A stretch of DNA of 64,000 nt from JAUPVL01 sp964512085 (GTDB lineage Bacteria; Patescibacteriota; Saccharimonadia; CAILAD01; BJGX01). The notes beneath the pieces were generated by a model. That model had not been told where the DNA came from. It saw nothing but the letters and a program-made list of their open reading frames with translations, and did not search any database. The stretch is taken from assembly GCA_964512085.1 (NCBI GenBank), contig CAZEIU010000001.1, positions 10,611 through 74,610 of the forward strand, given 5' to 3'. This document shows positions 9,421 through 17,532 of this stretch, piece by piece. Within the stretch, counting starts at the first letter, position 1. Each line of letters opens with the position of its first letter. The position numbers were made by a program, and so were the translations under genes.

Positions 9421-11562
9421 CTATTTATCAGCGAGTTTCTTAGATAAATTCAATCTACCTTTTTCGTCTATTTCAGTAAGTTTAACTCTAAATTCATCGC
9501 CCTCATGGGTAACGTCGTTAATGTTTTTAACATGTTCATCAGAGAACTGGCTAATATGCACCAGCCCTTCTTTACCTGGTAATATCTCTACAAAAGCTCC
9601 AAAATCCATCACTCTTACCACTCTACCGTTGTAGGTTTTGCCTACTTCGGCCTCGGCAGTAATAGATTCTATCCAATCTTTGGCGGCTTTGGCCTTAGCT
9701 TCGTCTTCTGAATATATCAAAACCAATCCTGAATCTTCAATATCAATTTCTACTCCAGTTTCGGCTGTGATTTTTTGTATCATCTCGCCACCTTTACCAA
9801 TAACTTCTCTAATCTTTTCTGGGTTAATCGTAAGTTTGGTAATTCTTGGGGCGTATTGACTAACTTCGGCTCGGGGTTTGTCGATAATTTCTAGCATTTT
9901 ACTCAAAATATGTTCTCTACCATCTTTGGCTTGAGCCAGAGCGTCCGACATAATTGAAGACGAAATGCCTTTTACTTTAATGTCCATTTGCAATGCGGTA
10001 ATACCTTTTTGAGTACCAGCTACTTTAAAATCCATATCGCCCGCAAAATCTTCGGCATCTTGAATATCGGTAAGAATGACGTATTTTTTAGGATTGTCGT
10101 GATCAATCATTAAGCCCATAGCTACACCAGACACCGGTGCGGCAATTGGCACTCCAGCATCCATTAAGCTCATGGTGCTACCACAAACCGAAGCCATAGA
10201 GGTAGAACCAGCACTACTAAGCATTTCGCTAACTAATCTAATGGTGTATGGAAATTCTTCTACCTCTGGAATAACTGGCACGAGAGCTTTTTCGGCCAAA
10301 TAGCCGTGTCCTACTTCGCGTCTACCAGTAGATCTAACTGGTCGAGCTTCGCCAGTACTAAAGGGCGGAAAATTGTAATGATGCATGTATCGTTTGGTAG
10401 TATCTTGCTCCATGGTATCAATAAGCTGAGCATCTGATACCGACCCAAGCGTAGTAACTGTAAGACCTTGAGTAGTACCCCGCGTAAACACTGCCGAGCC
10501 ATGGGTGCGAGGCAAAATACCTACGCCACCAGATATAGGTCGCACTTCTGTTAGTTTACGGTTGTCGGGTCGTTTACCTTCCTCTAATACTGCTCTACGA
10601 ATTTCATTATCGATTAGTTTTTCAAAAGCAAATTTTAGTTCGCTGTGACTATATCGTGTTTTGTCGTCGTCTTCGACGTCTTCAGGTAGAGTACCTAGCT
10701 CGAGTAATACTTTTTCTTCAAGTTCGGCAATCGCTTCGTGTCGAGATTGTTTGTTCTCGTGGCGAATTCGCTCTCCAAGATCTTTTTGTAACAGTTCTTT
10801 TACGGCACTGTAAGCTTCTTCATTTGGAGTAAATAGTTCGTACTCCATAGTTTTTACTTGAGCTTTTTTTACTAACTCTTGCTGTAGTTTTATAACTGGT
10901 TGCCAGCTTTTAACAGCTAGTTCGAGCCCTTTTACTACCTCGTCTTCGCTTACTTCGTGCGCAGCGGCTTCGACCATCATAATAGCGTCGCTTGTACCGG
11001 CTACCGTGAGATTGAGATCGCTATTCTCTTGTTCGCTTACAGTTGGGTTAACTACTAGTTTACCATCAATTTTGCCTATTCTAGCCGCAGCTACTGGGCC
11101 ATCAAAAGGCGCGCCAGTAAGCATTAAGGCCGAACTTGCTGCAATTACGGCTATTGTATCTGGCTCGTGGCTCAAATCGGCACTTAGTACCGTAATCATT
11201 ATCTGTACATCGTTTCTAAACCCTTTTGGAAACAATGGTCTTATAGGTCTATCAATAAGTCGGCTATTTAAAATTGCCTGATCGCTAGGACGACCCTCGC
11301 GTTTCATAAATCTGCTACCAGATATTTTACCACTAGCATACATTCGCTCTTCGTAATCTATGAGTAACGGAAAGAAGTCAGAATCTGGTTTGGCTTGAGG
11401 TGCTACTACGGCAGTAGCAAGTAATACTGTATCACCATAACGAACTGTTACGGCCCCGTCGGCCCTAAAGGCCAACAAACCTGTTTCTAATATAAGTTTT
11501 TTACCTGCAAACTCGGTTTCGAGTTTAATGTGTTTACCCCCAAAAGGATGAACTATCTTCAT
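9421..11562 (-). CDS. pnp: Polyribonucleotide nucleotidyltransferase (PNPase)
   Basis: Phosphorolytic 3'-5' exoribonuclease. The 713 residues show the full order: first RNase PH domain, helical linker, catalytic second RNase PH domain (GTTQGLTVTTLGS, then MGLMIDHDNPKKYVILTDI), KH domain (INPEKIREVIGKGGEMIQKI) and S1 domain (GRVVRVMDFGAFVEILPG). It lies downstream of rpsO, the classic rpsO-pnp order, with an AT-rich hairpin between them. With RNase J it supplies both directions of RNA decay. Confidence 0.96.
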   Translation of the reverse strand: MKIVHPFGGKHIKLETEFAGKKLILETGLLAFRADGAVTVRYGDTVLLATAVVAPQAKPDSDFFPLLIDYEERMYASGKISGSRFMKREGRPSDQAILNSRLIDRPIRPLFPKGFRNDVQIMITVLSADLSHEPDTIAVIAASSALMLTGAPFDGPVAAARIGKIDGKLVVNPTVSEQENSDLNLTVAGTSDAIMMVEAAAHEVSEDEVVKGLELAVKSWQPVIKLQQELVKKAQVKTMEYELFTPNEEAYSAVKELLQKDLGERIRHENKQSRHEAIAELEEKVLLELGTLPEDVEDDDKTRYSHSELKFAFEKLIDNEIRRAVLEEGKRPDNRKLTEVRPISGGVGILPRTHGSAVFTRGTTQGLTVTTLGSVSDAQLIDTMEQDTTKRYMHHYNFPPFSTGEARPVRSTGRREVGHGYLAEKALVPVIPEVEEFPYTIRLVSEMLSSAGSTSMASVCGSTMSLMDAGVPIAAPVSGVAMGLMIDHDNPKKYVILTDIQDAEDFAGDMDFKVAGTQKGITALQMDIKVKGISSSIMSDALAQAKDGREHILSKMLEIIDKPRAEVSQYAPRITKLTINPEKIREVIGKGGEMIQKITAETGVEIDIEDSGLVLIYSEDEAKAKAAKDWIESITAEAEVGKTYNGRVVRVMDFGAFVEILPGKEGLVHISQFSDEHVKNINDVTHEGDEFRVKLTEIDEKGRLNLSKKLADK

Positions 11563-11621
11563 ATAAGTTTATATCTTTCTATATTTGTAACATATCATTT
11601 GATTGATAAGAGAGTTCATTG

Positions 11622-11654
11622 ATCAAATTTATTATGCTTTTATAATAATTTGAT
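11622..11654 (-). other. AT-rich hairpin in the rpsO-pnp intergenic region
   Basis: Imperfect 13-bp AT-rich stem with one bulge in the 173-nt gap between rpsO and pnp. In E. coli a hairpin in the same gap is processed by RNase III in pnp autoregulation. A similar use here is only an analogy; it has no U-tract typical of a terminator. Confidence 0.4.
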
Positions 11655-11735
11655 AAAACAACTCTACCACCAACCATCAATGTATATTTACATTATTCAA
11701 TATTTTAACGATACATTAAATACTTTTGTAAGAAC

Positions 11736-12002
11736 TTAACGACGAAGTTTGAGTTTTTTGATAACTGCTTCGTAACGTTTAGGGTCTTTCTTGTTTAAGT
11801 AATCGAGCAAACGACGACGTTTACTTACCATAGCTAGTAGCCCTCTACGGCTATGATTGTCTTTTTTGTGCTCTTTGAGGTGACCAGTAAGTTCGTTTAT
11901 TTTTTCGGTAAACAAAGCTATCTGCACTTCTGCAGATCCGGTGTCTTTCTTGTGAAGACTATGTTTGGTTATTACTTTTTTCTTATGTGTAGTAGTTAAC
12001 AT
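11736..12002 (-). CDS. rpsO: Small ribosomal subunit protein uS15
   Basis: 88 residues, the normal S15 length, with family segments KDTGSAEVQIALFTEKI, HLKEHKKDNHSRRGLLAMVSKRRRLLDYL and the basic end. It binds the central domain of 16S rRNA. A strong AGGAGG lies 5 nt before the ATG, unlike the leaderless housekeeping genes nearby, which fits co-transcription with truB 32 nt upstream. Confidence 0.97.
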   Translation of the reverse strand: MLTTTHKKKVITKHSLHKKDTGSAEVQIALFTEKINELTGHLKEHKKDNHSRRGLLAMVSKRRRLLDYLNKKDPKRYEAVIKKLKLRR

Positions 12003-12034
12003 ATTGCCTCCTAATACTAGCAGATTTTGTCATA

Positions 12035-12664
12035 TTAATCAAGTTTTATTGCATCTTTTAGGTTATAGTCGCCTATTTTGGTGCGTACAATTTTTGTACA
12101 ATAAGCACCAGTACCTAAGTATTTACCAATATCTTCGGCCAAACTCCTTATATAAGTACCCGAGCTAACATCTGCGCTAAGAGACACTTTTGGGTATTTA
12201 TAGTCTTTTAGTTCTAGATTGTAAATATTCACATTTCTAGGCTCAATAACTACTTTTTGGCCTTCGCGTGCCGATTTGTAAGCTCTTTTGCCATCTATTT
12301 TTATAGCACTATATTGTGGTGGAGTCTGTGAAATTTTACCTACAAACTTTTTTAGTGCTTCTTCTATCTGTTTTTTCGTTGGCTCAATGCTTGATACAGT
12401 AGTTTTTTCTCCTTCGACATCACCTGTAGTGCTGTTTTCGCCAAGACTAATATCAAACTCATAGGTTTTATCGAGTTTTAAAAACTCATCGCTTTTTTTT
12501 GTATATTCCTTACCCACCAAGACTATTAAAAGGCCTTCAGCTTGTGGATCGAGCGTACCGGCATGGCCAACTTTTTTAATGCCGCTAATCCGGCGCACTT
12601 GCGCCACCATACTAAAGCTACTGCGTCCTCGTGGTTTGTTTATGAGTTGTATTCCTGGTTTCAT
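12035..12664 (-). CDS. truB: tRNA pseudouridine(55) synthase TruB, short form
   Basis: Makes pseudouridine 55 in the tRNA T loop. The catalytic motif GHAGTLDPQAEGLLIVLVG contains the active Asp, and SGTYIRSLAEDIG is present near the end. At 209 residues it lacks the C-terminal PUA-like domain of the roughly 300-residue enzymes, which is a reduction rather than an obvious frameshift since the catalytic core is intact. It lies directly upstream of rpsO. Confidence 0.93.
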   Translation of the reverse strand: MKPGIQLINKPRGRSSFSMVAQVRRISGIKKVGHAGTLDPQAEGLLIVLVGKEYTKKSDEFLKLDKTYEFDISLGENSTTGDVEGEKTTVSSIEPTKKQIEEALKKFVGKISQTPPQYSAIKIDGKRAYKSAREGQKVVIEPRNVNIYNLELKDYKYPKVSLSADVSSGTYIRSLAEDIGKYLGTGAYCTKIVRTKIGDYNLKDAIKLD

Positions 12665-12733
12665 CTACTGCTAAAATTACTATCTTTTAATAAACTTAGT
12701 AATAGCTCCAACTTTACTGGTTGGAGAATATTT

Positions 12734-13108
12734 TTAGATATCGTTTGAGCTACTATCCCACGCAAATGCCTTGGGGTCTTTTAGCTCATGATGTGTAGGT
12801 TCGACTTCTTCATCGGTAAGGCTAAGAACATGTTCTAGCTGTTCAAATGGGACTTCATCGCGATGAAAAGCCAGATAGTGCACGCAAAGAGAGTTTGTTT
12901 TGGTAGTAAGGCCACAAACGAAGTGATCATAATTATCACTGGGCACACCACATTTACAAAAATGTACACCACGAAAGGCGTACTCACTAGGTATAGAGTC
13001 GCGCCAAGCGGCGGCCATACGGCGTGTGTAGATATCAATAACAGGTTCCGCCGATGCATCACCTGTTGGTTCTATCATCAATACACAGTTCGAGCTTAGA
13101 TCGATCAT
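12734..13108 (-). CDS. Hypothetical protein with Cys/His pairs
   Basis: 124 residues of unknown family. A central block (GVHFCKCGVPSDNYDHFVCG, then SLCVHYLAFH) holds four Cys and several His that could bind zinc; the C-terminal third is acidic. A GAGAGGGAG Shine-Dalgarno precedes the ATG. It looks like one of the separately controlled accessory genes that punctuate the window. Confidence 0.6.
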   Translation of the reverse strand: MIDLSSNCVLMIEPTGDASAEPVIDIYTRRMAAAWRDSIPSEYAFRGVHFCKCGVPSDNYDHFVCGLTTKTNSLCVHYLAFHRDEVPFEQLEHVLSLTDEEVEPTHHELKDPKAFAWDSSSNDI

Positions 13109-13260
13109 CTAGCTTCACTCCCTCTCTTGAAGTTACAATTACCACAGGCAGTGGCAAATCAACTATATAATACCACTTTATTGAATATTATTCAAGATAT
13201 TTGAGTACTAAAAAGATTTTATTTCGCCGTCTAAAAACCGGCCTTTAAAATTGCCAATGG

Positions 13261-14283
13261 CTATTTTTCCGGGCGTGGATTTTTGAACTTTTTTAGGCTC
13301 TTCTTATCCTCGAATTCTTTGGCTTCGCTACTAGTTTCGTCTTCTAAAACTTCTTGTTTGATTATTTCTTGAGATTTATTCTCTACCAAACCTTCTTGCG
13401 AAAGCTCGATGCCTTGTTTTTTGAGTTTTTCGGCTACTGTCTCGGTTTTTTGAGAGTTTTTTTCAAAAACATTAGCTTTGGGCTTATTTATCTCTCTCTT
13501 GTTTGTGTGGTTTTGCGAGTTGTTGTTGTGAGTAAATAATGTTTGCACTATCTCTTGTTGCTTAGCACCGGCGCTCATCATTTGAGCAGCAATAGTTAAA
13601 CTTTTGGCAGTTGTATTAGGTCCGGTAAACCCTTGTGTGGCACCCATTATACCGGCTAGCAATGCCGTAGCCACATGGTAGTCAATCATACCTTGAGCAA
13701 CTGATTCAATAACACCCACAAGCATTTCACAAACACTACCGGCTTGAGATTCTACATAATTTACGCTTCCATACAGCTCATTGCTTCGGTGAGAGTCGAT
13801 ATTAATAAGATGTAATCCATCGAAAATAGTTGGGTTTTCTTCTAAGATTGAGTCGATTTTTGATATTTGGCTTACACCAAGAACAATCACCAAGTCAAAC
13901 TTATAAGCTCCATAGTCAAAAGTTGCATCATCGGCAGTAAAGTTACCAGCAAATGGCGAAACTATAACTTCTAAGTTGTCTTCATTTACCTCATAACGTA
14001 ATTTATCTACTTCTACCTTGCTAGTGTCGAGGCGAACAATAAAATCACGTATGCCTGTTAGATCGCGGCTAATAACTTTGGTATCGAGTATCTTAGCTAC
14101 TTTGGGTAGCTCTCCTGTAGCAATGGCACTTACATTTTTGCCAGCCCGTTTAAGTATTAACTCTAAAGCGACCATGGCACTTAGCTGGTCGTTATTTAGC
14201 TGCTTACCACTTACTAGTAAGATGTGGCTGGCTTGCTTTATTAGCTCTACAGCTTGTTGTTTTGGGGTTAATTCTTGGTTCAT
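13261..14283 (-). CDS. DHH-family (NrnA-like) phosphoesterase homologue with degenerate active site
   Basis: The fold order of NrnA-type nanoRNases is visible: N-terminal Rossmann-like part (HILLVSGKQLNNDQLSAMVALELIL), the DHH segment position (LINIDSHRSNELYGS), then QAGSVCEML and a DHHA1-like end. The metal ligands are mostly replaced: the usual DxD region reads NNDQLS and DHH reads DSH. Catalysis as a 3',5'-nanoRNase or pAp phosphatase is therefore doubtful. The C-terminal 80 residues are charged and low complexity. Start taken at ATG 14283 rather than an upstream TTG. Confidence 0.65.
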   Translation of the reverse strand: MNQELTPKQQAVELIKQASHILLVSGKQLNNDQLSAMVALELILKRAGKNVSAIATGELPKVAKILDTKVISRDLTGIRDFIVRLDTSKVEVDKLRYEVNEDNLEVIVSPFAGNFTADDATFDYGAYKFDLVIVLGVSQISKIDSILEENPTIFDGLHLINIDSHRSNELYGSVNYVESQAGSVCEMLVGVIESVAQGMIDYHVATALLAGIMGATQGFTGPNTTAKSLTIAAQMMSAGAKQQEIVQTLFTHNNNSQNHTNKREINKPKANVFEKNSQKTETVAEKLKKQGIELSQEGLVENKSQEIIKQEVLEDETSSEAKEFEDKKSLKKFKNPRPEK

Positions 14284-14427
14284 TGGCAAAAATTTATTAT
14301 CAATGCAGTATTATACCAAAACAAAACGCTTATGTCAATACTATGTAGTACTTACCAAAACCTACAATAGTAATAAACTTTGGTAAATCCCCCACTGCCA
14401 TTTAGGCAGTGAGAGAATATGTATTTG

Positions 14428-14500
14428 TGCCCCCGGTGGGATTCGAACCCACGATCTTCGGATTAAAAGTCCGCTGCCTTGCCTACTTGGCTACAGGGGC
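14428..14500 (-). tRNA. tRNA-Lys (UUU)
   Basis: Full cloverleaf: acceptor GCCCCUG/CGGGGGC, anticodon loop CUUUUAA with anticodon UUU, and a T arm with GGUUCGAAUCC. The 3' CCA is not encoded (the discriminator A is followed by CA only), so a CCA-adding enzyme is required. Short hairpins flank the gene on both sides. Confidence 0.96.
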
Positions 14501-14545
14501 GAGTGCTCGTTTATAAGCCACGAGCTAGGCTAGTATTAAATGAAA

Positions 14546-14917
14546 TTAGATGGTATCGTTATCGTGATTTCTTAGCATTACAGAGCCCGACCATAGCATC
14601 AGCCCAAAGCCCAGAATCATGCACAAAATCGCACCAATCCAATTGTTAAGAGTTATGAGCACGTATGCTGCCGTCCATCCAAAGGCCGCAGAAACCATCA
14701 GCGCACTACCAAGTATTTCGTTGGAGCTACTGTGGTAGTAGTCATAAAAACCAAACACAAGCAATCCGATGAACAGAATTGAAATTCCGATCAAACAGAC
14801 TATTGCAGCCATACTATCAGTAATATTCACATCGTTGGCAAAACTGCTATCAGCAGCTAGACCAACCGAAAAAATTAGTACAACAGTACCTGCAACAAAC
14901 AATACGAATGACCGCAC
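14546..14917 (-). CDS. Small four-helix membrane protein
   Basis: 123 residues with about four hydrophobic helices (near 4-24, 36-58, 70-88, 92-112) and short polar loops; no family recognised. The GTG start has an AGGAG Shine-Dalgarno 7 nt upstream, and the leader carries the GCACC-like motif shared by other small accessory genes here. Confidence 0.65.
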   Translation of the reverse strand: MRSFVLFVAGTVVLIFSVGLAADSSFANDVNITDSMAAIVCLIGISILFIGLLVFGFYDYYHSSSNEILGSALMVSAAFGWTAAYVLITLNNWIGAILCMILGFGLMLWSGSVMLRNHDNDTI

Positions 14918-15063
14918 TTGGGTCTCCTGGGTGCTGGCGACAACCTGATGTTGTCACCCCACCAAAAAACATAGTTTCAAATATATTCTTTGGTAGGGGC
15001 TCAAAAAAACTTGAGCCAATAGGAATTTGGAGGCATTCCTACAGCCTTGTTAAATGTTAAAAA

Positions 15064-15504
15064 TTAGCTAGTCAAAATTTTTGCATCTTGCCAGGAAAGA
15101 TCGTCCCAGCTAGCATCAAAGTTACCCACAAAGGTAGGCTTATGCCACTCCCAGACAACATCGAACTCGTCGTCTTTGGCAAGCGCCTTGAGTCTAGCAA
15201 ATGCAAACTCAGTAGCTACATCAACATTATCTTTTGGAGTAAAATGAAAAATTCTTAAAACCTTATCTCGCGTATCGGGCTCGCAATGTGCAGAGAAATT
15301 TATTACTTCATCTACAATGCGCCCTTGGGTATCAAAACGAATACTCATACTCCAACTTGAGTACCAGCCATCCCACGTAACCTCTACCCTCATAAACTCT
15401 GGGTAGTCATCAGGAATCCCTAGCGTCTCAAGGTAATTGTCTATTGAGATATCTTCGGGTATGCCAACACTGTCTCGCAAGACTTCAATGAACTTTTCGA
15501 ACAT
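15064..15504 (-). CDS. Hypothetical protein downstream of tmRNA
   Basis: About 146 residues, acidic and tryptophan-rich (VTWDGWYSSWSMSIRFD, DVVWEWHKPTF, SWDDLSWQD), no membrane segment, family unknown. I start it at the ATG at 15504, which has GGAGGAG just upstream. The open frame extends to 15567, but that part lies inside a structured RNA element, so the element is probably its 5' leader. No promoter is obvious between it and the tmRNA, so it may be expressed by read-through. Confidence 0.65.
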   Translation of the reverse strand: MFEKFIEVLRDSVGIPEDISIDNYLETLGIPDDYPEFMRVEVTWDGWYSSWSMSIRFDTQGRIVDEVINFSAHCEPDTRDKVLRIFHFTPKDNVDVATEFAFARLKALAKDDEFDVVWEWHKPTFVGNFDASWDDLSWQDAKILTS

Positions 15505-15532
15505 TTCATCTCCTCCGTTCAAGGTGCGATTC

Positions 15533-15628
15533 GGGAAATCTTCCCAACAAAAACTTTCGAATACCATTTTTATTCAAACTTTTTTGTTGAGATCCTTAAG
15601 GACCTCAAATAATGAGGCCCCTAAGGGG
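15533..15628 (-). ncRNA. Five-hairpin RNA element, copy A (after tmRNA)
   Basis: Starting about 5 nt past the tmRNA discriminator, the minus strand folds into CCCCUUAGGGG, CCUCA/UGAGG, GAGGUCC/GGAUCUC, a long hairpin (CAACAAAAA/UUUUUGUUG extended by UUUGAAUA/UAUUCGAA), and GGGAA/UUCCC. A second copy with the same order and almost the same length (97 against 96 nt) but different stem sequences lies at 16541-16637. G-U pairs in the minus-strand reading favour that strand. It may be a 3' maturation or stability element, or a leader control element for the downstream gene. Confidence 0.6.
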
Positions 15629-15633
15629 TTTTG

Positions 15634-15976
15634 TGGAGCTGGGGGGAATCGAACCCCCGTCCAGCCTTACAGAAAAATTACATCGCTACGACCATTCCCA
15701 ATATTTGAGTTCTCAGCTACTCCAGCCTGGGTGGCTTGCTGAATCGTCTTTCCGAATCGTCAACCCAACTTTCTGGGTAAGTCAGCGGTCTTTGCCAGCT
15801 GTCACCTCCACTTCTGTTGCCAGGCTGTGGTAGATGGCCCCGAATCTTCGCACTCAGTGCGATTTTCGAACAACTTTGGGTTTTAGGCCGCGGTTGTTGG
15901 GGTGCCCCGTTTTACGAGTCTGAGCAACTCGGGTCGCAATATAGCTTCTGCAAGGATGTCGATACCGATCAGCCCC
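15634..15976 (-). ncRNA. ssrA: tmRNA
   Basis: Rescues stalled ribosomes by trans-translation. The 5' end GGGGCUGAU pairs with the 3' CAGCUCC to make the alanine-type acceptor, and the T arm GGGGGUUCGAUUCCCCC is intact. The 3' CCA is not encoded. The tag frame most likely ends GCG GCC UAA. By alignment of the pre-resume motif, a candidate tag is VKRGTPTTAA (inference). The 5' end overlaps a 19-bp inverted repeat that also covers upstream DNA. Confidence 0.93.
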
Positions 15977-16012
15977 AATAAGTATTTTTAATCAAAAATA
16001 CTTATTGGGGCT
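15971..16012. repeat. 19-bp perfect inverted repeat across the tmRNA 5' end
   Basis: Arms 15971-15989 and 15994-16012 are perfectly complementary with a 4-nt loop. The inner-left arm contains the first 6 nt of mature tmRNA, so a longer precursor would hide the acceptor strand in this hairpin. It may be a processing site or an attenuator. Confidence 0.8.
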
Positions 16013-16139
16013 CACCATGCACGATTCTCTACACAATATTTTAAGGGTACTTATCGGTTTTACCCAACCAAAAACTACTTTGCACAGAGTAGACTTTGGT
16101 CGGGGTCTGAACCAAACGGTTCAGACCGGTTGCCAGCAC

Positions 16140-16331
16140 TTACAGGTAGCCAGCCGACACCTTGGGGTTCTCTGGGAGGGTATCGTGTGCTTCGGCACAC
16201 GCATGTCCACTCTCGTGACCCCTCAAGAAGAACTCCATGCAGATCTCGACCGGGCTCATGCCCTCAGCAGTCATCTCGAGGATCATCTGCTCGGCAAGGT
16301 CGAACATGAGTTCCATCTCGGGATCCTCCAT
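16140..16331 (-). CDS. Small GC-rich ORF in the RNA island
   Basis: 63 residues, Met/Glu-rich and probably helical (MELMFDLAEQMILEMTAEGM), then a His/Cys-containing end. The ATG has AAGGAGAG 5 nt upstream. Codons are strongly GC-ending (GAG, CTC, ATC, GTC), unlike the AT-rich housekeeping genes, suggesting foreign origin. Family unknown. Confidence 0.55.
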   Translation of the reverse strand: MEDPEMELMFDLAEQMILEMTAEGMSPVEICMEFFLRGHESGHACAEAHDTLPENPKVSAGYL

Positions 16332-16540
16332 TGCACTCTCCTTCTTCTCGTCGGAAAAATAAAGGTAGAAATAGAAAAAGAGCTAAGTTCACCTCAAGCA
16401 AGGGTGAGCCTAAACTATCGCGGTTGCGATAGACGAGTCGCTCCAAAGCTACTACTCTCGTTTTAAGTTGCTCAAGTAGTATCAGCTAGAAAACCCAGCT
16501 GTGCTTGAGTGAGCATGAGAAATGGTCGTAAGGAACATCT
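16332..16540 (-). other. Structured spacer between copy B and the small ORF
   Basis: No convincing gene. The minus strand shows hairpins such as CUAUCGC/GCGAUAG, GCUCACC/GGUGAAC and CUCAAG/CUUGAG, so it is probably part of the same structured transcript as the region upstream. Confidence 0.4.
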
Positions 16541-16637
16541 CGGGACTATCCCGACAGAAACTTTCGAACTAGTTAAATGTTCAAAAACTTTTGTTGAGAC
16601 CCTCCGAGACCCCAACAAAGTTGGAGCCCCGAAGGGG
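16541..16637 (-). ncRNA. Five-hairpin RNA element, copy B (after the large structured RNA)
   Basis: Same order as copy A: CCCCUUCGGGG, CUCCAAC/GUUGGGG, a short G-U rich stem, the long hairpin built on CUCAACAAAAGUUUUUGAAC paired with GUUCGAAAGUUUCUGUCG, and CGGGA/UCCCG. It begins 4 nt after the closing stem of the large RNA, just as copy A begins about 5 nt after tmRNA. Stem sequences differ while pairing is kept. Confidence 0.6.
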
Positions 16638-17271
16638 TGATGAGACAACACCTAGCTGTACTGAGCTTTCGCTAGATGGTTGAGCCGTCTGGTTAGGCTC
16701 AGGCATTATGTCTCCTTGCCCGGATCAGGATTTGCTGATGCATCTCAGCCTGATCAACTCTACCCTCTCTTGCGCATGCATCATTATGCACTTCGGAGCA
16801 GGATAGAGATTTTTGGGCAGCTGCGCTCAATCCGTCGGCAGACGAAGAGCGACGAGCCGCCACGAGCTTGACACTCCCTTTCGCGAACGCTTGCGGTTTC
16901 ACCCGCTCACGCACCGGGGAAGGAATGTCGTCATTAAGCCACTAGGGTCCCCGGATCCAATTGTTTTACTACCCACCTCTCTCGAGGTCACCCGTTTGCG
17001 GGTGTCGGAGTATACCTCCGCAGGCTGGATCATTACTTACCTCCCTACTGTCTGCGAGCGCTTCTGCAGAACTTCATCCTCACCCGGCGAACCGTTTTAG
17101 ATGAAGCCTCCCCTGTAACGCCGGGAAGCAGATTGTCGTGGCAGCGATTTTAGCTGTAAGGCTCCCCACCTCCCATCGGCCCGATCGTGTCGAGTAGCGA
17201 CGAAGAAGCTCTTACAGCAAGGTTGAGATGAGGCAGCGGTCCCGCCATGACCCTCAACCTAATTTTTTGAA

Positions 17272-17331
17272 AGCATTTGGCTTTCAGGCTCAATACAATG
17301 TTTGGTGTACTAAGCTTGAAAGCCAAATGCT
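17272..17331 (-). other. Long hairpin inside the large RNA
   Basis: A 15-bp perfect stem (17272-17286 with 17317-17331) continues inward by about nine pairs, two of them G-U in the minus-strand reading; the plus strand would have A-C mismatches there. This supports minus-strand transcription. Confidence 0.75.
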
Positions 17332-17463
17332 ATTTTGTAGGTACTACTATTTGCAATAACCATTTGCTACTGCCAAAGTCCGTAATGACATTACCAATCT
17401 GTCCACAATAATTTTTTAATATATGACACTGGCGCATTACAGACTGTGGCAATATAGCAAAGT

Positions 17464-17532
17464 ACAGTTTTCGTTCTAAGTGGCAACATGGGTTGCCGAA
17501 CTCATCAGTGCTGGCACTACCAGCAGAACTGC
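17464..17532 (-). ncRNA. Type III hammerhead ribozyme
   Basis: Self-cleaving RNA. In 5'-3' order on the minus strand: stem III strand GCAGUU (17532-17527), cleavage-site C (17526), stem I hairpin UGCUGG-UAGUG-CCAGCA, core CUGAUGA (17508-17502), stem II GUUC...GAAC containing an inner GGCAAC/GUUGCC hairpin and an ACUUA bulge, GAA (17472-17470), then stem III strand AACUGU. All invariant core positions, the A15.1-U16.1 pair and the G10.1-C11.1 pair are present. Predicted cut between 17526 and 17525. It lies inside the large structured RNA. Confidence 0.8.

Noticed and set aside
15437..15833. Plus-strand ORFs over the tmRNA
   Set aside because: They are antisense to a clear tmRNA and lack ribosome-binding sites.
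16981..17040. GGCTGGATCATTACTTACCTCC resembling a 16S rRNA 3' end
   Set aside because: Only about ten bases match and no other 16S helix is present; it is part of a local three-hairpin junction.
16581..17100. ORFs inside the large RNA: plus strand 16813-17100, minus strand 16699-16914, and a 41-codon minus frame at 16581-16706 with AAGGAG upstream
   Set aside because: They run through strongly paired stems and have arbitrary composition. The 41-codon frame has a plausible Shine-Dalgarno but ends inside the five-hairpin element; RNA structure explains the sequence better.
17401..17508. Hammerhead read as type I, with the downstream CUGU/ACAG hairpin as stem III
   Set aside because: It leaves an extra A in the core and a weak stem I. 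The type III reading pairs perfectly and is used instead.
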